A stretch of 64,000 bases of DNA from JAGIBJ01 sp032119595. GTDB lineage: Bacteria; Actinomycetota; Thermoleophilia; Solirubrobacterales; Solirubrobacteraceae. The DNA lies in the NCBI GenBank assembly GCA_032119595.1, contig JAUMBQ010000006.1, forward strand, positions 930,001 through 994,000, in the 5' to 3' direction. Positions 1 through 8,542 of this stretch are shown here, one piece after another. Within the stretch, counting starts at the first letter, position 1; each line of letters opens with the position of its first letter. The position numbers and the translations under genes were made by a program. The notes under the pieces were generated by a model. The model searched no databases. It was not told the origin of the DNA and saw only the letters and a list, made by a program, of their open reading frames with translations.

Positions 1-272
1 CGACTGCGCAGCAACCGGCGCGAATGGCGGTCCGCAGCGCGCGACAGTCGGCCGCCGAACGCGAGGCGCGGCAGGCCATGGTCGGAGCGCAGCGCGTTGA
101 TGCGGTGGATCACGGCGCGTTCGCGGGTATCGAGACGAGGCTCGTTCGCGCCGGCGGAGGCGGATCCGGTGCCGCCGGATCCGGCGCTGCCGAGCGTGAT
201 CGCTGCGGCGATCATCAGTGCTCGCACGCGAGTACGGACACGCCAAGGCGCTTGAGGGCGGGGGGAAGCCAT
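1..272 (-). CDS. Secreted CAP-domain protein, N-terminal part only
   Basis: The gene enters from the left edge on the minus strand, so only about 90 N-terminal residues are visible. The start is ATG at 272, with an AGAGG about 10 nt upstream. A basic stretch is followed by a hydrophobic Ala-rich segment (LMIAAAITLG) and a Gly/Ser region, consistent with a signal peptide. Next comes RAVIHRINALRSDHGLPRL and then a run ending ADRHSRRLL. This matches the opening of CAP (SCP/PR-1) domains: a helix with N-A-x-R-x-x-x-G-L, then an A-x-x-H-S segment carrying the first conserved His. Bacterial CAP proteins are secreted and their activity is mostly unknown. The catalytic-like second half of the domain lies outside the window. 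A second CAP-like gene is at 46050-47330. Confidence 0.72.
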   Translation of the reverse strand, partial: MASPRPQAPWRVRTRVRALMIAAAITLGSAGSGGTGSASAGANEPRLDTRERAVIHRINALRSDHGLPRLAFGGRLSRAADRHSRRLLRS

Positions 273-402
273 GTTCGGAGGACCTCTTGGGGGTAGAGGG
301 CGTTCCCCACATTCCTACGCTTCTCGCCGCGCAACCGTGCAGGTACCCGTGCGGAATCGCGCCATCCGTGCCCGACCTCACGCGGGCCCGTCCCCCTGCC
401 AA

Positions 403-1146
403 CTACGAGGCGTCGTCCGGGATGAAGCCCTTGTCGAGCTCCCACGGAGCAAAGGGGGCGTGCTCGATCACCCACGCCTGAATCGACTTGTCCCAACCGA
501 AGATGACGCCGACGCCGACCAGGACGAACACGATTCCGACGGCCCGGCGCAACCGGCCGTGACCGTCACTGACCCAGCCGACACGCCGGATCGCGCGCTG
601 ACCGATGAGCGCAACGACAAGCAGCGTCGCCGCGAGCCCCGCGCAGTAGGCAACGAGCAGGGCGAGCCCGCGACCGAAGTCGGCTGGCAACACCGTCACG
701 ATCACATAGCCGTACATCGGGCTGCAGGACGAGAACACCGGGCCGAGCGCGGCTCCCGTCAGGATCTGCCCGCCGAACCCTTCACGCTGGTTCGCTCGAC
801 CGAGCTGCCGACTGGTCCTTGCCTGGAGATGGAGCGCTCCCGCCACGGCTTCCCACAGCGCGGGGAACACCGTGACGACCCCGAGGACGACCAGAATGCC
901 TCCCGACACCAGCTGCCACGTCTCGGCCGGAACGTCGATCAGTGCCGTCGTGGCCTTGAGCAGCAAGGTGAACGCCACGATCGACGCGGCCAGGCTGCCT
1001 GTGATCACATAGGCGCGCCGTCGCGCGAGGCGACGATCGTCGTTTCCGACCGCGGAGCCCCCGACGATCACCGGCAGCATCGGCAGCACGCACGGTGCGA
1101 GGGTGGTGAGCACGCCAGCGAGGGCGGCTCCGAAGAAGACCAGCAT
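403..1146 (-). CDS. CcdA/DsbD-like thiol-disulfide transmembrane protein
   Basis: A polytopic membrane protein of about 247 residues. After the first helix it has the segment TLAPCVLPMLPVIVGG, with a Cys-Val-Leu-Pro signature typical of the DsbD/CcdA transmembrane family. A second Cys is in GPVFSSCSPMYGYV, so the paired transmembrane cysteines needed to carry electrons across the membrane are present. About six hydrophobic segments are visible. It lies just downstream of a thioredoxin-like lipoprotein on the same strand. The likely role is to pass reducing equivalents from cytoplasmic thioredoxin to that extracytoplasmic partner. The chosen start is ATG 1146; a GTG at 1170 would add eight residues, and neither has a clear Shine-Dalgarno. 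The DsbD/CcdA assignment is firm; the exact target, for example cytochrome c maturation, is not shown. Confidence 0.85.
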   Translation of the reverse strand: MLVFFGAALAGVLTTLAPCVLPMLPVIVGGSAVGNDDRRLARRRAYVITGSLAASIVAFTLLLKATTALIDVPAETWQLVSGGILVVLGVVTVFPALWEAVAGALHLQARTSRQLGRANQREGFGGQILTGAALGPVFSSCSPMYGYVIVTVLPADFGRGLALLVAYCAGLAATLLVVALIGQRAIRRVGWVSDGHGRLRRAVGIVFVLVGVGVIFGWDKSIQAWVIEHAPFAPWELDKGFIPDDAS

Positions 1147-1200
1147 CAGGCGGGAACACCCGGCAGCCACCGTTCAGCGCCGCATGCGCGAGGCACGGAG

Positions 1201-1692
1201 TCAGACCGTCTTCGCGCGGATCGCGGCGCCGGATTCCGTTCCGGTCCACTTGGCCAGCGCCTTGCCTGCCGCGTCGACCTGCACGAAGCTGTGCTGGATC
1301 GTGATGCCGTATCGCTTCTTGAGGTCCGTCGATTCGTCGTAGTCCGTCGTGACCACCGTCAGCCCCGACGGGACACCTTCCTTCTTCAGGGCCGCATTCG
1401 TCGCCTGACATGACGGGCACCATGTGGCGCTGAAGAAGATCACCACGTCGCCCTGGTCGTACTCGGTCTTGTTTGCCAAGTACTGGGCATAGGTGACGTA
1501 CCCGCCCGCAGCCTTCGCCGTAGCACCCGCGGGTGCCGGTTCCGCTCCCGGCGTGGTGGCTGCAGGGCTCGGGGAGACCGCCGCGTCGGTCGACGATGGC
1601 GCGCGTGCGGTCGATGGGTCGTCGCCGCACCCGCTGAGGCCAAATGCAGCCGCGACGGCGACCGCGAGGAGTGGGGTGTGGAGCGTTCGCAT
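1201..1692 (-). CDS. Thioredoxin-fold lipoprotein (TlpA/DsbE-like)
   Basis: A 163-residue lipoprotein. A short basic N-terminus and hydrophobic helix end in the lipobox LSGC (residues 19-22), so the mature protein is probably lipid-anchored outside the membrane. A Ser/Pro/Ala-rich linker (about 25-60) leads to a compact thioredoxin fold with the redox site WCPSC (91-95), preceded by the beta strand VVIFFSAT. The cis-Pro region usual in thioredoxins is weak: the equivalent segment reads ITIQHSFVQVDAAGK, with no obvious Pro. It is the first gene of a probable two-gene unit with the CcdA-like protein, which would keep its Cys pair reduced. Its substrate cannot be read from the sequence. Confidence 0.85.
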   Translation of the reverse strand: MRTLHTPLLAVAVAAAFGLSGCGDDPSTARAPSSTDAAVSPSPAATTPGAEPAPAGATAKAAGGYVTYAQYLANKTEYDQGDVVIFFSATWCPSCQATNAALKKEGVPSGLTVVTTDYDESTDLKKRYGITIQHSFVQVDAAGKALAKWTGTESGAAIRAKTV

Positions 1693-1782
1693 GCCACGAG
1701 TATCGGCTGGGATCGACCTTGGAGCGATAACGATCTTCGAACGATGTGATCGCCGCGCAGCGGCCCGACCTCACGCGACCCG

Positions 1783-1788
1783 TACGAT
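1783..1788 (+). promoter_or_regulatory. -10-like TACGAT box 8 nt before the PfkB start
   Basis: TACGAT fits the TANNNT form and ends 8 nt before ATG 1797. No Shine-Dalgarno is present. Transcription from this box would begin at or next to the start codon. Confidence 0.4.
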
Positions 1789-1796
1789 TCGCGGGG

Positions 1797-2696
1797 ATGC
1801 GCATCGCCTGCCTTGGAGAAGCGCTCGTCGACCTCGTCTGCGAACGCCCCGTCACCGGCCCGACCGATGTCGACGCGTTCGTGCCCCATTTCGGCGGTGC
1901 TCTGGCGAACGTCGCCGTGCAGGCCGCGCGCCTCGGAGCAGAGGTTGGGATCTGCGGCGGCGTCGGCGATGACCCGTGGGGCCACTGGCTGGAGGAGCAG
2001 CTCCGCGCGGCCGGCGTCGACACCACCGATTTCGTCCTGGAGCGCGGTGGCGTCACGCCCCTCGCACTCGTCACCATCAGTGACCGCGGCGAACCGAGCT
2101 ACGCCATCTACGGCAGCACCACCGGGCTTGGTCTCGTGCCGGCCGCCGCCAAGGTCAGCCACGCGGTCGCGCAGGCCGGCCTCATCGTGCTCACGTCCAA
2201 CACGCTGCTCGGCGAGCAGGAGCGACGCCTCACGATGGGCGCCCGCGCGCAGGCTCTGGCCGAGGGCAAGAAGGTCGTCATCGACGCGAATCTGCGCCCC
2301 GGCCGCTGGGCGGACCACGACGAGATGCGTCGCGAGACCCTCGCGCTTCTCGACGGCGCGTTCCTGGCGAAGATGAACATCCACGAGGCCGAGATCCTCA
2401 CCGGCGAGACCGACCCGGTCCGCGCCGCCGAGGCTTTGCGCGGCACGGTTGCCCGCAACGTCGTGATCACCTCTGGCGACCGCGGGGCCGTGCTTCGCGG
2501 CGAGAACGGCGTCGCCCGGGAGGTCCCAGCCCACCCGGTCGTCGTGCGCAATGCCGCCGGCGCGGGGGATGCCGTCACGGGCGTGCTCCTGGCGCGCCTC
2601 GCCGCGTCAGACGGCTATGCGCCGTCGCTCAACGTCGCCCTGCCCGAGGCGATGGAGGCCGCCGCGCGCGTCGTCCAACACTGGGGCGCCACCTAA
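1797..2696 (+). CDS. PfkB-family sugar kinase (fructokinase/ribokinase-like)
   Basis: A 299-residue kinase of the ribokinase (PfkB) superfamily. The N-terminal strand reads RIACLGEALVDLV, followed by the sugar-binding glycines HFGGALANVAVQAARLG. Near the C-terminus NAAGAGDAVTGVLL is the PfkB signature with the catalytic Asp. The general pattern, including GGVGDDPWG, is closest to fructokinases or 2-keto-3-deoxygluconate kinases, but substrate specificity cannot be fixed by eye. The ATG at 1797 is preferred over upstream GTG codons because the family begins directly with this strand and a TACGAT box lies 8 nt before it, suggesting a leaderless mRNA. It is divergent from the thioredoxin-like lipoprotein and convergent with the GGDEF/EAL gene. 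Confidence 0.88.
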   Translation: MRIACLGEALVDLVCERPVTGPTDVDAFVPHFGGALANVAVQAARLGAEVGICGGVGDDPWGHWLEEQLRAAGVDTTDFVLERGGVTPLALVTISDRGEPSYAIYGSTTGLGLVPAAAKVSHAVAQAGLIVLTSNTLLGEQERRLTMGARAQALAEGKKVVIDANLRPGRWADHDEMRRETLALLDGAFLAKMNIHEAEILTGETDPVRAAEALRGTVARNVVITSGDRGAVLRGENGVAREVPAHPVVVRNAAGAGDAVTGVLLARLAASDGYAPSLNVALPEAMEAAARVVQHWGAT

Positions 2697-2713
2697 GCGC
2701 CCCGGACCCTGCG

Positions 2714-4936
2714 TCAGGCCACGCCGCGCAGCGAATGGACCGAGCGTTGCTCAGCCGCGAGGCGGGTGGTGATCTCGGCCGCCGGCAACGGGCGGGCGAA
2801 GAAGTAGCCCTGCACGGTCTCGCAGCCCCACGCCCGCAATTGATCGGCCTGCTCCTTCAGTTCGACGCCCTCGGCGACCACGTTCAGGTCGAGCGAATGC
2901 GCCAAGCGGATCACGCCCTCCACGATCGCGGCGTCGGTCGAGCCCTGCAAGATGCCGTCGACGAAGGACTTGTCGATCTTGAGCGTGTCGACGGGCATGA
3001 GCTGACGCAGGTGCGAGAGCGACGCGAACCCAACGCCGAAGTCGTCGACGGCGAGCTGCACCCCGAGATCGGTGAGCCCCGACAGGGTGCGCATGGCCGC
3101 ATCGACGTCGGTCAGGACGGCGGTTTCGGTCACCTCAAGACACACCTGGCTGGGCCGCACGCCGTGGCGCACGAGCGTCGTGCGGACGGTCTCGACGAAG
3201 CCATCGACGACGAGCTGCTTGCTCGAGACGTTGACGGAGACCTTGAGCTGGGCGTCGTCCCAGTCGCGGAGCTGGCGGCAGGCCTCGTCGAGGACCCACG
3301 CGCCAATAGCCACGATCGTGCCGTTGCGCTCGGCCGTCGAGATGAATTCCAGTGGTGACACGAGCCCGAGCTCTGGGTGGTGCCACCGAAGCAGCGCCTC
3401 CACGCCCGTGGTGCGGCCCGTCTGCAGATCGACCAGCGGCTGGTAGACGAGGGCGAGTTCGTCTCGATCGAGCACGGTTCGCAGCGCGGTTTCGAGTTCC
3501 ATCCGCGTGACGGCTTCGTCGCGGATTGCGTCATCGAAGACCTCTGCGCGGTTCTTGCCGAAGGTCTTGGCCCGGTACATCGCGATGTCGGCGTCGCGCA
3601 CGACGTCTTCCGCGGTCGCGCGCTGGCCGGCGCGGCACAGGCGCATGCCGATCGAGCCGCCGATGGAGTGCTCTTCGCCGGCGAGGAGCAACGACTCCTG
3701 GAGCGCGCTGCTGACGCGCGCGGCCACACGCTCGGCGGCCTCCTCGGTCTGCACACCGTGGGCGAGAATCACGAACTCGTCGCCCCCGAGCCGGGCGACC
3801 AGATCCTCGGGACGCAGTGCGGCCGTCAGCCGCTCCGCGACCGTGCGCAGCAGTTCGTCGCCGGCCGCGTGGCCGAGGACGTCGTTGACCTGCTTGAAGT
3901 TGTCGAGATCGAGGAAGAAGACGGTGATCCCCGTCGACTCCGCCAGGGCCTCCTCCAGCCGACGCATGAAGAGCGCGCGGTTGGGAAGACCGGTCAGGGC
4001 GTCGTGATGGGCGCGCCAGGAGAGGTCGTGCTCGAGCCGCTTGCGGGTGGTGACGTCGATGATGTGGCTGATCCAGCCGGTCTGGATGCCATCCGCACTG
4101 TGGAGCGGCGCGTGGCGCCAATGGCCCCAGCCGGAATCATCGGCATGGCGGATCTCCGCGGCGTCCGATCCGGGGAACGCGCGGCCGTCGAGGTCCGACT
4201 CGTCGACGAGTTCACGCAGGCTGCGGCCTTCCAGCCGCTCGCCCGTCCCGGCCGCTTCCCACCGCTCGACCAGGGCTGCGTTTGCCTCGCGCACGACCCC
4301 GTCGAGGCCGACGAGGGCCATCCCGATCGGCGCGTCGTCGAAGGCACGGCCGAAGCGTTCCTGGCTCTCCCGCACCGCGTCGCGGGCGTTCTCGTTGACC
4401 CTCCAGCCGACGAGGCAGATGGCACCCTGCGCCGCAATGAACACCGCATGGATGGCCGACCACAAGAACGGGTCGGCCTGGCCGCCCGGCGTGTTGAAGA
4501 CCGAGTGCGGAACGACCGCGCTCATCACCACGTGGTGCACGAGGACGAACACGAACGCGAGGAGATACGGATGCCACTCCTCATAAAGCGCGAGCAGGGC
4601 GACGACAATGAAGAAGTGGAAATGGGCCTCGGTTGCCCCATCCATCAGGTGGATCAGCACCGCCGACGCAGCCAGCAACCCGGTCGCCGCGAAGAGTTCC
4701 CTGGCGCGGCGACTCAGGGAGGCGTTGACCGCGAAGAACGCCGGGACGACCAGCGGCGCGATATCGAGCAGCGAATGGAACGGATCGAATCCCTTCAGCA
4801 GACCCCACACGAGGTAGATCGGGATGTGGATCACCAGGACCACGACCATCGCTCGATGGCGACCGACCCACATCTGCGGCGGCAGGCTGCTGCCTTGCGG
4901 CAGCCAGGTACGGATAGCTCCAAGGACGGCAGTCAT
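2714..4936 (-). CDS. Membrane GGDEF-EAL protein with PAS domain (c-di-GMP turnover)
   Basis: A 740-residue protein. Residues about 25-185 hold five or six hydrophobic segments, with His-rich stretches (HLMDGATEAHFHFF, VLVHHVV) as in a common but poorly defined sensor module. A PAS domain follows (about 190-300), then GGDEF and EAL domains. The cyclase motif RLGGDEF is intact (near residue 380), with an inhibitory-site RPED five residues before it. In the EAL domain GVEALLRW, LEVTETA, DDFGVGFASL, KIDKSF and AEGVE are all present, so both halves look catalytically competent. It probably makes and degrades cyclic di-GMP in response to a membrane or redox-type signal. The net direction of activity is unknown. 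It stands alone and ends 17 bp from the convergent PfkB gene. Confidence 0.95.
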   Translation of the reverse strand: MTAVLGAIRTWLPQGSSLPPQMWVGRHRAMVVVLVIHIPIYLVWGLLKGFDPFHSLLDIAPLVVPAFFAVNASLSRRARELFAATGLLAASAVLIHLMDGATEAHFHFFIVVALLALYEEWHPYLLAFVFVLVHHVVMSAVVPHSVFNTPGGQADPFLWSAIHAVFIAAQGAICLVGWRVNENARDAVRESQERFGRAFDDAPIGMALVGLDGVVREANAALVERWEAAGTGERLEGRSLRELVDESDLDGRAFPGSDAAEIRHADDSGWGHWRHAPLHSADGIQTGWISHIIDVTTRKRLEHDLSWRAHHDALTGLPNRALFMRRLEEALAESTGITVFFLDLDNFKQVNDVLGHAAGDELLRTVAERLTAALRPEDLVARLGGDEFVILAHGVQTEEAAERVAARVSSALQESLLLAGEEHSIGGSIGMRLCRAGQRATAEDVVRDADIAMYRAKTFGKNRAEVFDDAIRDEAVTRMELETALRTVLDRDELALVYQPLVDLQTGRTTGVEALLRWHHPELGLVSPLEFISTAERNGTIVAIGAWVLDEACRQLRDWDDAQLKVSVNVSSKQLVVDGFVETVRTTLVRHGVRPSQVCLEVTETAVLTDVDAAMRTLSGLTDLGVQLAVDDFGVGFASLSHLRQLMPVDTLKIDKSFVDGILQGSTDAAIVEGVIRLAHSLDLNVVAEGVELKEQADQLRAWGCETVQGYFFARPLPAAEITTRLAAEQRSVHSLRGVA

Positions 4937-5080
4937 CGTGGAGGTTCATCGGCGGACGCGAGGCCCAGCGGGACCGCCAGGCCTCGCCGAATCGCGCAGC
5001 GTTCCCAGCAAACCGCCAATCCGCTTGCCGTACGCTCGTTATACCAGTTAGGGGTGGTCGTCCTGCCCCATCGATCATCC

Positions 5081-5100
5081 GTCCGCACCAGGGTGCGGAC
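5081..5100. repeat. Perfect 9-bp inverted repeat upstream of nth
   Basis: GTCCGCACC and GGTGCGGAC are separated by only two bases. A second pair, GGGGTGGT (5051-5058) and ACCACCCC (5111-5118), brackets it. The 230-bp gap between the divergent GGDEF/EAL and nth genes otherwise holds nothing recognised. It could be an operator or a small cruciform. There is no T-run, so it does not look like a classic terminator. Confidence 0.4.
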
Positions 5101-5155
5101 GTGCTTGCGAACCACCCCAGAGACCGCGGATCAGCACCCAGCCCGCGAGCCCGTC

Positions 5156-5161
5156 TACCCT
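5156..5161 (+). promoter_or_regulatory. -10-like TACCCT box 7 nt before nth
   Basis: TACCCT fits TANNNT and ends 7 nt before ATG 5169, with no Shine-Dalgarno in between. This is consistent with a leaderless nth mRNA. Confidence 0.4.
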
Positions 5162-5168
5162 CCGGCCC

Positions 5169-5975
5169 ATGCCTCCGGCGCCCAAGCGATCCGCCCGCGC
5201 CGGCGCACCACAAAACGCGGTTCCACCGGTCGACTCCTCGAAGTCCGCCGCCGCCCCCAAGTCGGCCCGCCGGACGGGCCCGCAGGTGCGAGGCAAGGCC
5301 ACGGTGCCGCGTGCCGAGTGGAAGCCCCCGAGCCGGGACCGCGTCGCGCGCCTACGGGGCCGCCTGCAATCGATCTACGGCGTCCCGACCGAGCGACCGC
5401 ATTTCGACCCGATCGGCGAACTCATCCTCACGGTGCTCTCGCAGGCCACGAACGATCGCAACCGCGACATCGCGTACCTGTCACTGCGCCAGCGGTTCGA
5501 GGACTGGGCCGACGTCCGGGACGCGCCAGTGGAACTCGTCGAGGAGGCGATCCGCCGGGGCGGTATCTCGAAGGTGAAGTCCGCGCGGATCAAGGCCATT
5601 CTGGCGGCGATCGGCGACCCGCTGTCGCTGGACCACCTGGCTGAGATGGAGCTCGGCGCCGCGCAGGACGAGCTGTGCGCGCTACCGGGCGTCGGCCGCA
5701 AGACCGCCGCGTGCGTGCTGCTCTTCTCATTCGGCATGCAGGACATCCCGGTGGACACGCATGTCTCGCGCGTCGGGACGCGACTCGGCCTGTTCCGCCC
5801 GGGCGCGCCGCTCGACGAACTCCACGACGCGATGCTCGCGCTCACGCCCGCCGGTGCCGCGTGGGAGTTCCACGTGAATCTCCTGCGCCACGGCCGCCGG
5901 ACGTGCGCGGCGCAGCGCCCGCAATGCGAGGTGTGCGGCCTGCGCAGCCTCTGCCCGCGCGTCGCGGTCGACTGA
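5169..5975 (+). CDS. nth: Endonuclease III (DNA glycosylase/AP lyase)
   Basis: A 268-residue HhH-GPD glycosylase that removes oxidised pyrimidines and cleaves abasic sites in base excision repair. The helix-hairpin-helix segment LPGVGRKTA contains the catalytic Lys178. The catalytic Asp196 lies 18 residues later in VDTHVSRVG, the same spacing as Lys120 and Asp138 of the E. coli enzyme. The C-terminus has Cys246-x6-Cys253-x2-Cys256-x5-Cys262, an exact iron-sulfur cluster pattern. The basic, Ala/Pro-rich N-terminal 50 residues are longer than in E. coli; such extensions occur in actinobacterial homologues and may be disordered. It is monocistronic. Confidence 0.95.
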   Translation: MPPAPKRSARAGAPQNAVPPVDSSKSAAAPKSARRTGPQVRGKATVPRAEWKPPSRDRVARLRGRLQSIYGVPTERPHFDPIGELILTVLSQATNDRNRDIAYLSLRQRFEDWADVRDAPVELVEEAIRRGGISKVKSARIKAILAAIGDPLSLDHLAEMELGAAQDELCALPGVGRKTAACVLLFSFGMQDIPVDTHVSRVGTRLGLFRPGAPLDELHDAMLALTPAGAAWEFHVNLLRHGRRTCAAQRPQCEVCGLRSLCPRVAVD

Positions 5976-5990
5976 CGCCCAATACGCCCT

Positions 5991-6009
5991 AGTTGAGCGA
6001 TGCTCAACT
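5991..6009 (+). terminator. Hairpin after nth
   Basis: AGTTGAGC-GAT-GCTCAACT is an 8-bp perfect stem 15 nt after the nth stop codon. No T-run follows, so termination is plausible but not certain. Confidence 0.45.
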
Positions 6010-6173
6010 GACGATGGCAGTCGCCGGGTTCTGTGTGCAACCGGCTGATCCCAAGCGTTGTCGGGCGTTCCGCCTGGTTCCGGTCTTCCGCCGTCGATCG
6101 GCCTGCGCGCCCAAACCGAATTCCGACGCCGACCACCCTGGAACGAGCGCCATCTGTGTGGCACGCTTCACAC

Positions 6174-8390
6174 GTGTCCAGTCCATTCGCGGTGTCAGCC
6201 CTCCGACACCGCAGCGCCGCCGCCGAGCACCAGTCACCGGTTCGGCGGCGGGCCATCCCCGTCCCCACCGCAGCGCAGCTTGCACTCCCGTTCGCCGTCG
6301 CGATGTCCCTCGCGACGGCGGCTCCGGCGGCCGCCCACGGCGGCGACGCGAGCGCCGTCGCAAAATCGGCCACTACCGCCTCCAAAGCGCTGAAGGCCGC
6401 GGAGCCCACCAAGGAACACCTTGGCGAGCACAACGCGATCAACGAGATGGCCGCGAAGATCCGCGCGATGAAGCCCGCCGAGCTGAACCGGCTTCGTCAG
6501 CGCTCGCTCGGCCTCCGCGACGCGAAGGGCAAGCTTCTGACCGGGAAGTCCGCGAAGGCCCAGCGCCTCGCCGACCAGCCCGTCGGCCCCGCTTCTGAGT
6601 TCGGCGCCTGGACCGCCGGGCCGTTCAAGGCCCCGACGTACGCCATCCACACCGTGCTGCTGCCGACCGGCCGCGTGCTGCTGATGAGCATGGGCTCCCA
6701 AAACGGTTCGGGCCGCGCGAACAACATCGGCAACGCCGGCCAAGGCATCAACAACGACGGGCTTTCCGCCATCTGGGATCCGGCGCTCGGCAACGGCCCT
6801 GAGTCGTTCAAGATCATTTCGCCGCCGCCGACCACGCTCGACGATCCCAAGAAGCGCAAGGGCTACGACCTCGCCCGCCCGGCCCCGATCTTCTGCAGCG
6901 GGCATGTCCAGCTCGCCGACGGGCGCGTGCTCGTCGCCGGCGGCAACCTCGAGGCAACCGGCGGCGGCTTCGGGCTCAAGCTGCTCTTCGTGTTCGACCC
7001 CTTCACCGAGACCTGGGTCCGGCAGACGGATCTGGTCCACGCTCGCTGGTACCCGACGCTCACCCGCTTGCCCAGCGGCAAGGTGGTCATTCTCGCCGGC
7101 CGCGACGAGGCGGGCATCAACCGCCCCGAGGTCGAGCTGTACCCGGCCGACGGTCAGGCCATCCCCGGCATCGAGACCAATGCGACGCCGGTCGACGCCA
7201 CCACCGTCAAGGGCAAGCAGAACATTTCCGGGTACTACCCGCTCTCGTACGTCATGGCCAACGGCAAGCTCGCCGTGGTCGGCCCGCGGCAGGCCGATCA
7301 GGGGATCCTCGACCCGGCGACGTGGACCTGGCAGAACATCACCGGCTTCCGCGGTGGGGTCGGCACGTACCCGACCTTCTTCCCGGAACCCAGCACGACC
7401 GCTGGCCCCGAGCGGGCCTACGCCATGGGCGGACTGGCCCCGGGTGGCTCCCTGCAGCCGCTCGTCTCAAGCCTCCGTCCCGGGATCGACCCCCGCTGGC
7501 GCGATGAGTCGCCGCTCATGAAAGCCCGCACGAACGCGCCCGCGGTGCTCCTGCCGGACGGCACCGTGACGATCATTGGTGGTGGTGGCAAGGGCGCGCG
7601 CGAAGTCGACCCGCTCGGCTCGTGGCCCACCAAGCGCCAGCCCGAACTCTGGGATCCGGCCACCCGCACGTGGAAGCTCGGCCCGGCCCAGCGCTACCCG
7701 CGCGGCTACCACTCCACGGCCATGCTCCTGCCTGATGGGCGCGTGCTGAGCGGTGGCGACGACCTGCAGTCGATGGTCTTCGACGACGACCTGTACGACC
7801 AGTGGGACACCACCTTCGAGCTCTACTCGCCGCCGTACCTGTTCAAGGGCGAGCGCCCGGTGATCACGTCGCAGCCGAAGACCGTGAACTACGAGAGCGA
7901 GTTCACGTTCACCGTCGAAGGCGACGCCTCCAAGATCACGCGGGTCACGCTGATGGCCCCTGGCTCGGTGACGCACGCCCTGAACATGAACCAGCGTCAC
8001 CTCGATCTCGTGGTCGTCCGCCGCGACGGTGACCAGGTCACGGTCAAGGCGCCGCCAACGGCTGCGGCCGCTCCTCCAGGCGACTACCTGCTCTGGGCCC
8101 TGAACGCCGCCGGCTCCCCGTCCGTCGGCAAGTTCGTCCAGGTCCTCCCAGCCGGCGCGCCCGGGCATCCCGCGAACGACTCCGCGCCCGTGTGGGACGC
8201 GACCACCCCGACGCCCACGCCGACGGCAACACCTGCGCCGACCGAGACGCCAACGCCGACCGCGACACCCGCACCGACGGCAACACCGACTCCGACCCCT
8301 ACTGCGACGCCGACACCCACGCCGACGCCCACACCTACGGCGACCAAGCCGCCCCGGCCATGGTGGTGGCCGTGGCCGCTGCCCTGGTAG
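6174..8390 (+). CDS. Secreted copper-radical oxidase, galactose-oxidase/GlxA-like
   Basis: A large secreted protein with a kelch-type propeller and a C-terminal E-set (DUF1929-like) domain. Numbering from the GTG at 6033, every copper-site residue of galactose oxidase has a counterpart. Cys288 (IFCSGH) and Tyr340 (HARWYPTL) correspond to the thioether-linked Cys-Tyr radical pair. Tyr559-His560 (YPRGYHST) and His648 (GSVTHALN) match the remaining copper ligands. An active Cu(II)-radical enzyme oxidising alcohols or aldehydes to give H2O2 is therefore likely; the substrate is unknown. The N-terminus has RRR followed by a hydrophobic Ala-rich segment ending APAAA, an export signal. The start is uncertain (GTG 6033, 6156 or 6174). 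The C-terminus is a Thr-Pro-rich linker ending in the tail RPWWWPWPLPW. Confidence 0.88.
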   Translation: MSSPFAVSALRHRSAAAEHQSPVRRRAIPVPTAAQLALPFAVAMSLATAAPAAAHGGDASAVAKSATTASKALKAAEPTKEHLGEHNAINEMAAKIRAMKPAELNRLRQRSLGLRDAKGKLLTGKSAKAQRLADQPVGPASEFGAWTAGPFKAPTYAIHTVLLPTGRVLLMSMGSQNGSGRANNIGNAGQGINNDGLSAIWDPALGNGPESFKIISPPPTTLDDPKKRKGYDLARPAPIFCSGHVQLADGRVLVAGGNLEATGGGFGLKLLFVFDPFTETWVRQTDLVHARWYPTLTRLPSGKVVILAGRDEAGINRPEVELYPADGQAIPGIETNATPVDATTVKGKQNISGYYPLSYVMANGKLAVVGPRQADQGILDPATWTWQNITGFRGGVGTYPTFFPEPSTTAGPERAYAMGGLAPGGSLQPLVSSLRPGIDPRWRDESPLMKARTNAPAVLLPDGTVTIIGGGGKGAREVDPLGSWPTKRQPELWDPATRTWKLGPAQRYPRGYHSTAMLLPDGRVLSGGDDLQSMVFDDDLYDQWDTTFELYSPPYLFKGERPVITSQPKTVNYESEFTFTVEGDASKITRVTLMAPGSVTHALNMNQRHLDLVVVRRDGDQVTVKAPPTAAAAPPGDYLLWALNAAGSPSVGKFVQVLPAGAPGHPANDSAPVWDATTPTPTPTATPAPTETPTPTATPAPTATPTPTPTATPTPTPTPTPTATKPPRPWWWPWPLPW
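8207..8345 (+). repeat. Thr-Pro codon repeat encoding a linker
   Basis: Short repeats of the type acgcccacgccgac encode about 46 residues of TPTPTAT/TPAPTET units at the end of the oxidase. They would give an extended, possibly O-glycosylated linker before the Trp-rich tail. A similar but shorter tract lies inside the DUF4394 gene (about 9468-9560). Confidence 0.8.
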
Positions 8391-8441
8391 TCAGCACGCG
8401 GCCTCCAGAGTGCCGCTGACACGCCACGGTTCACCGCCGTC

Positions 8442-8486
8442 CTCGGGCCCCGCGCCCGGCGCCCCGGCGCCGGAGCGGGGCCCGAG
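8442..8486 (+). terminator. Strong GC hairpin after the oxidase gene
   Basis: CTCGGGCCCCGC (8442-8453) pairs perfectly with GCGGGGCCCGAG (8475-8486), and the loop can pair further. It starts about 50 nt after the stop codon. It lacks a T-tract, as many high-GC actinobacterial terminators do. Confidence 0.6.
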
Positions 8487-8542
8487 TCGTTCCGTGTGCC
8501 GGCCCGCGTACGCCGGTCGGATGGCCGCGGGCCTCCGGTCCC

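Noticed and set aside
3377..5644. A 755-codon plus-strand frame opposite the GGDEF/EAL gene
   Set aside because: It is antisense to intact GGDEF and EAL motifs, runs into nth, and its composition is that of a shadow frame.
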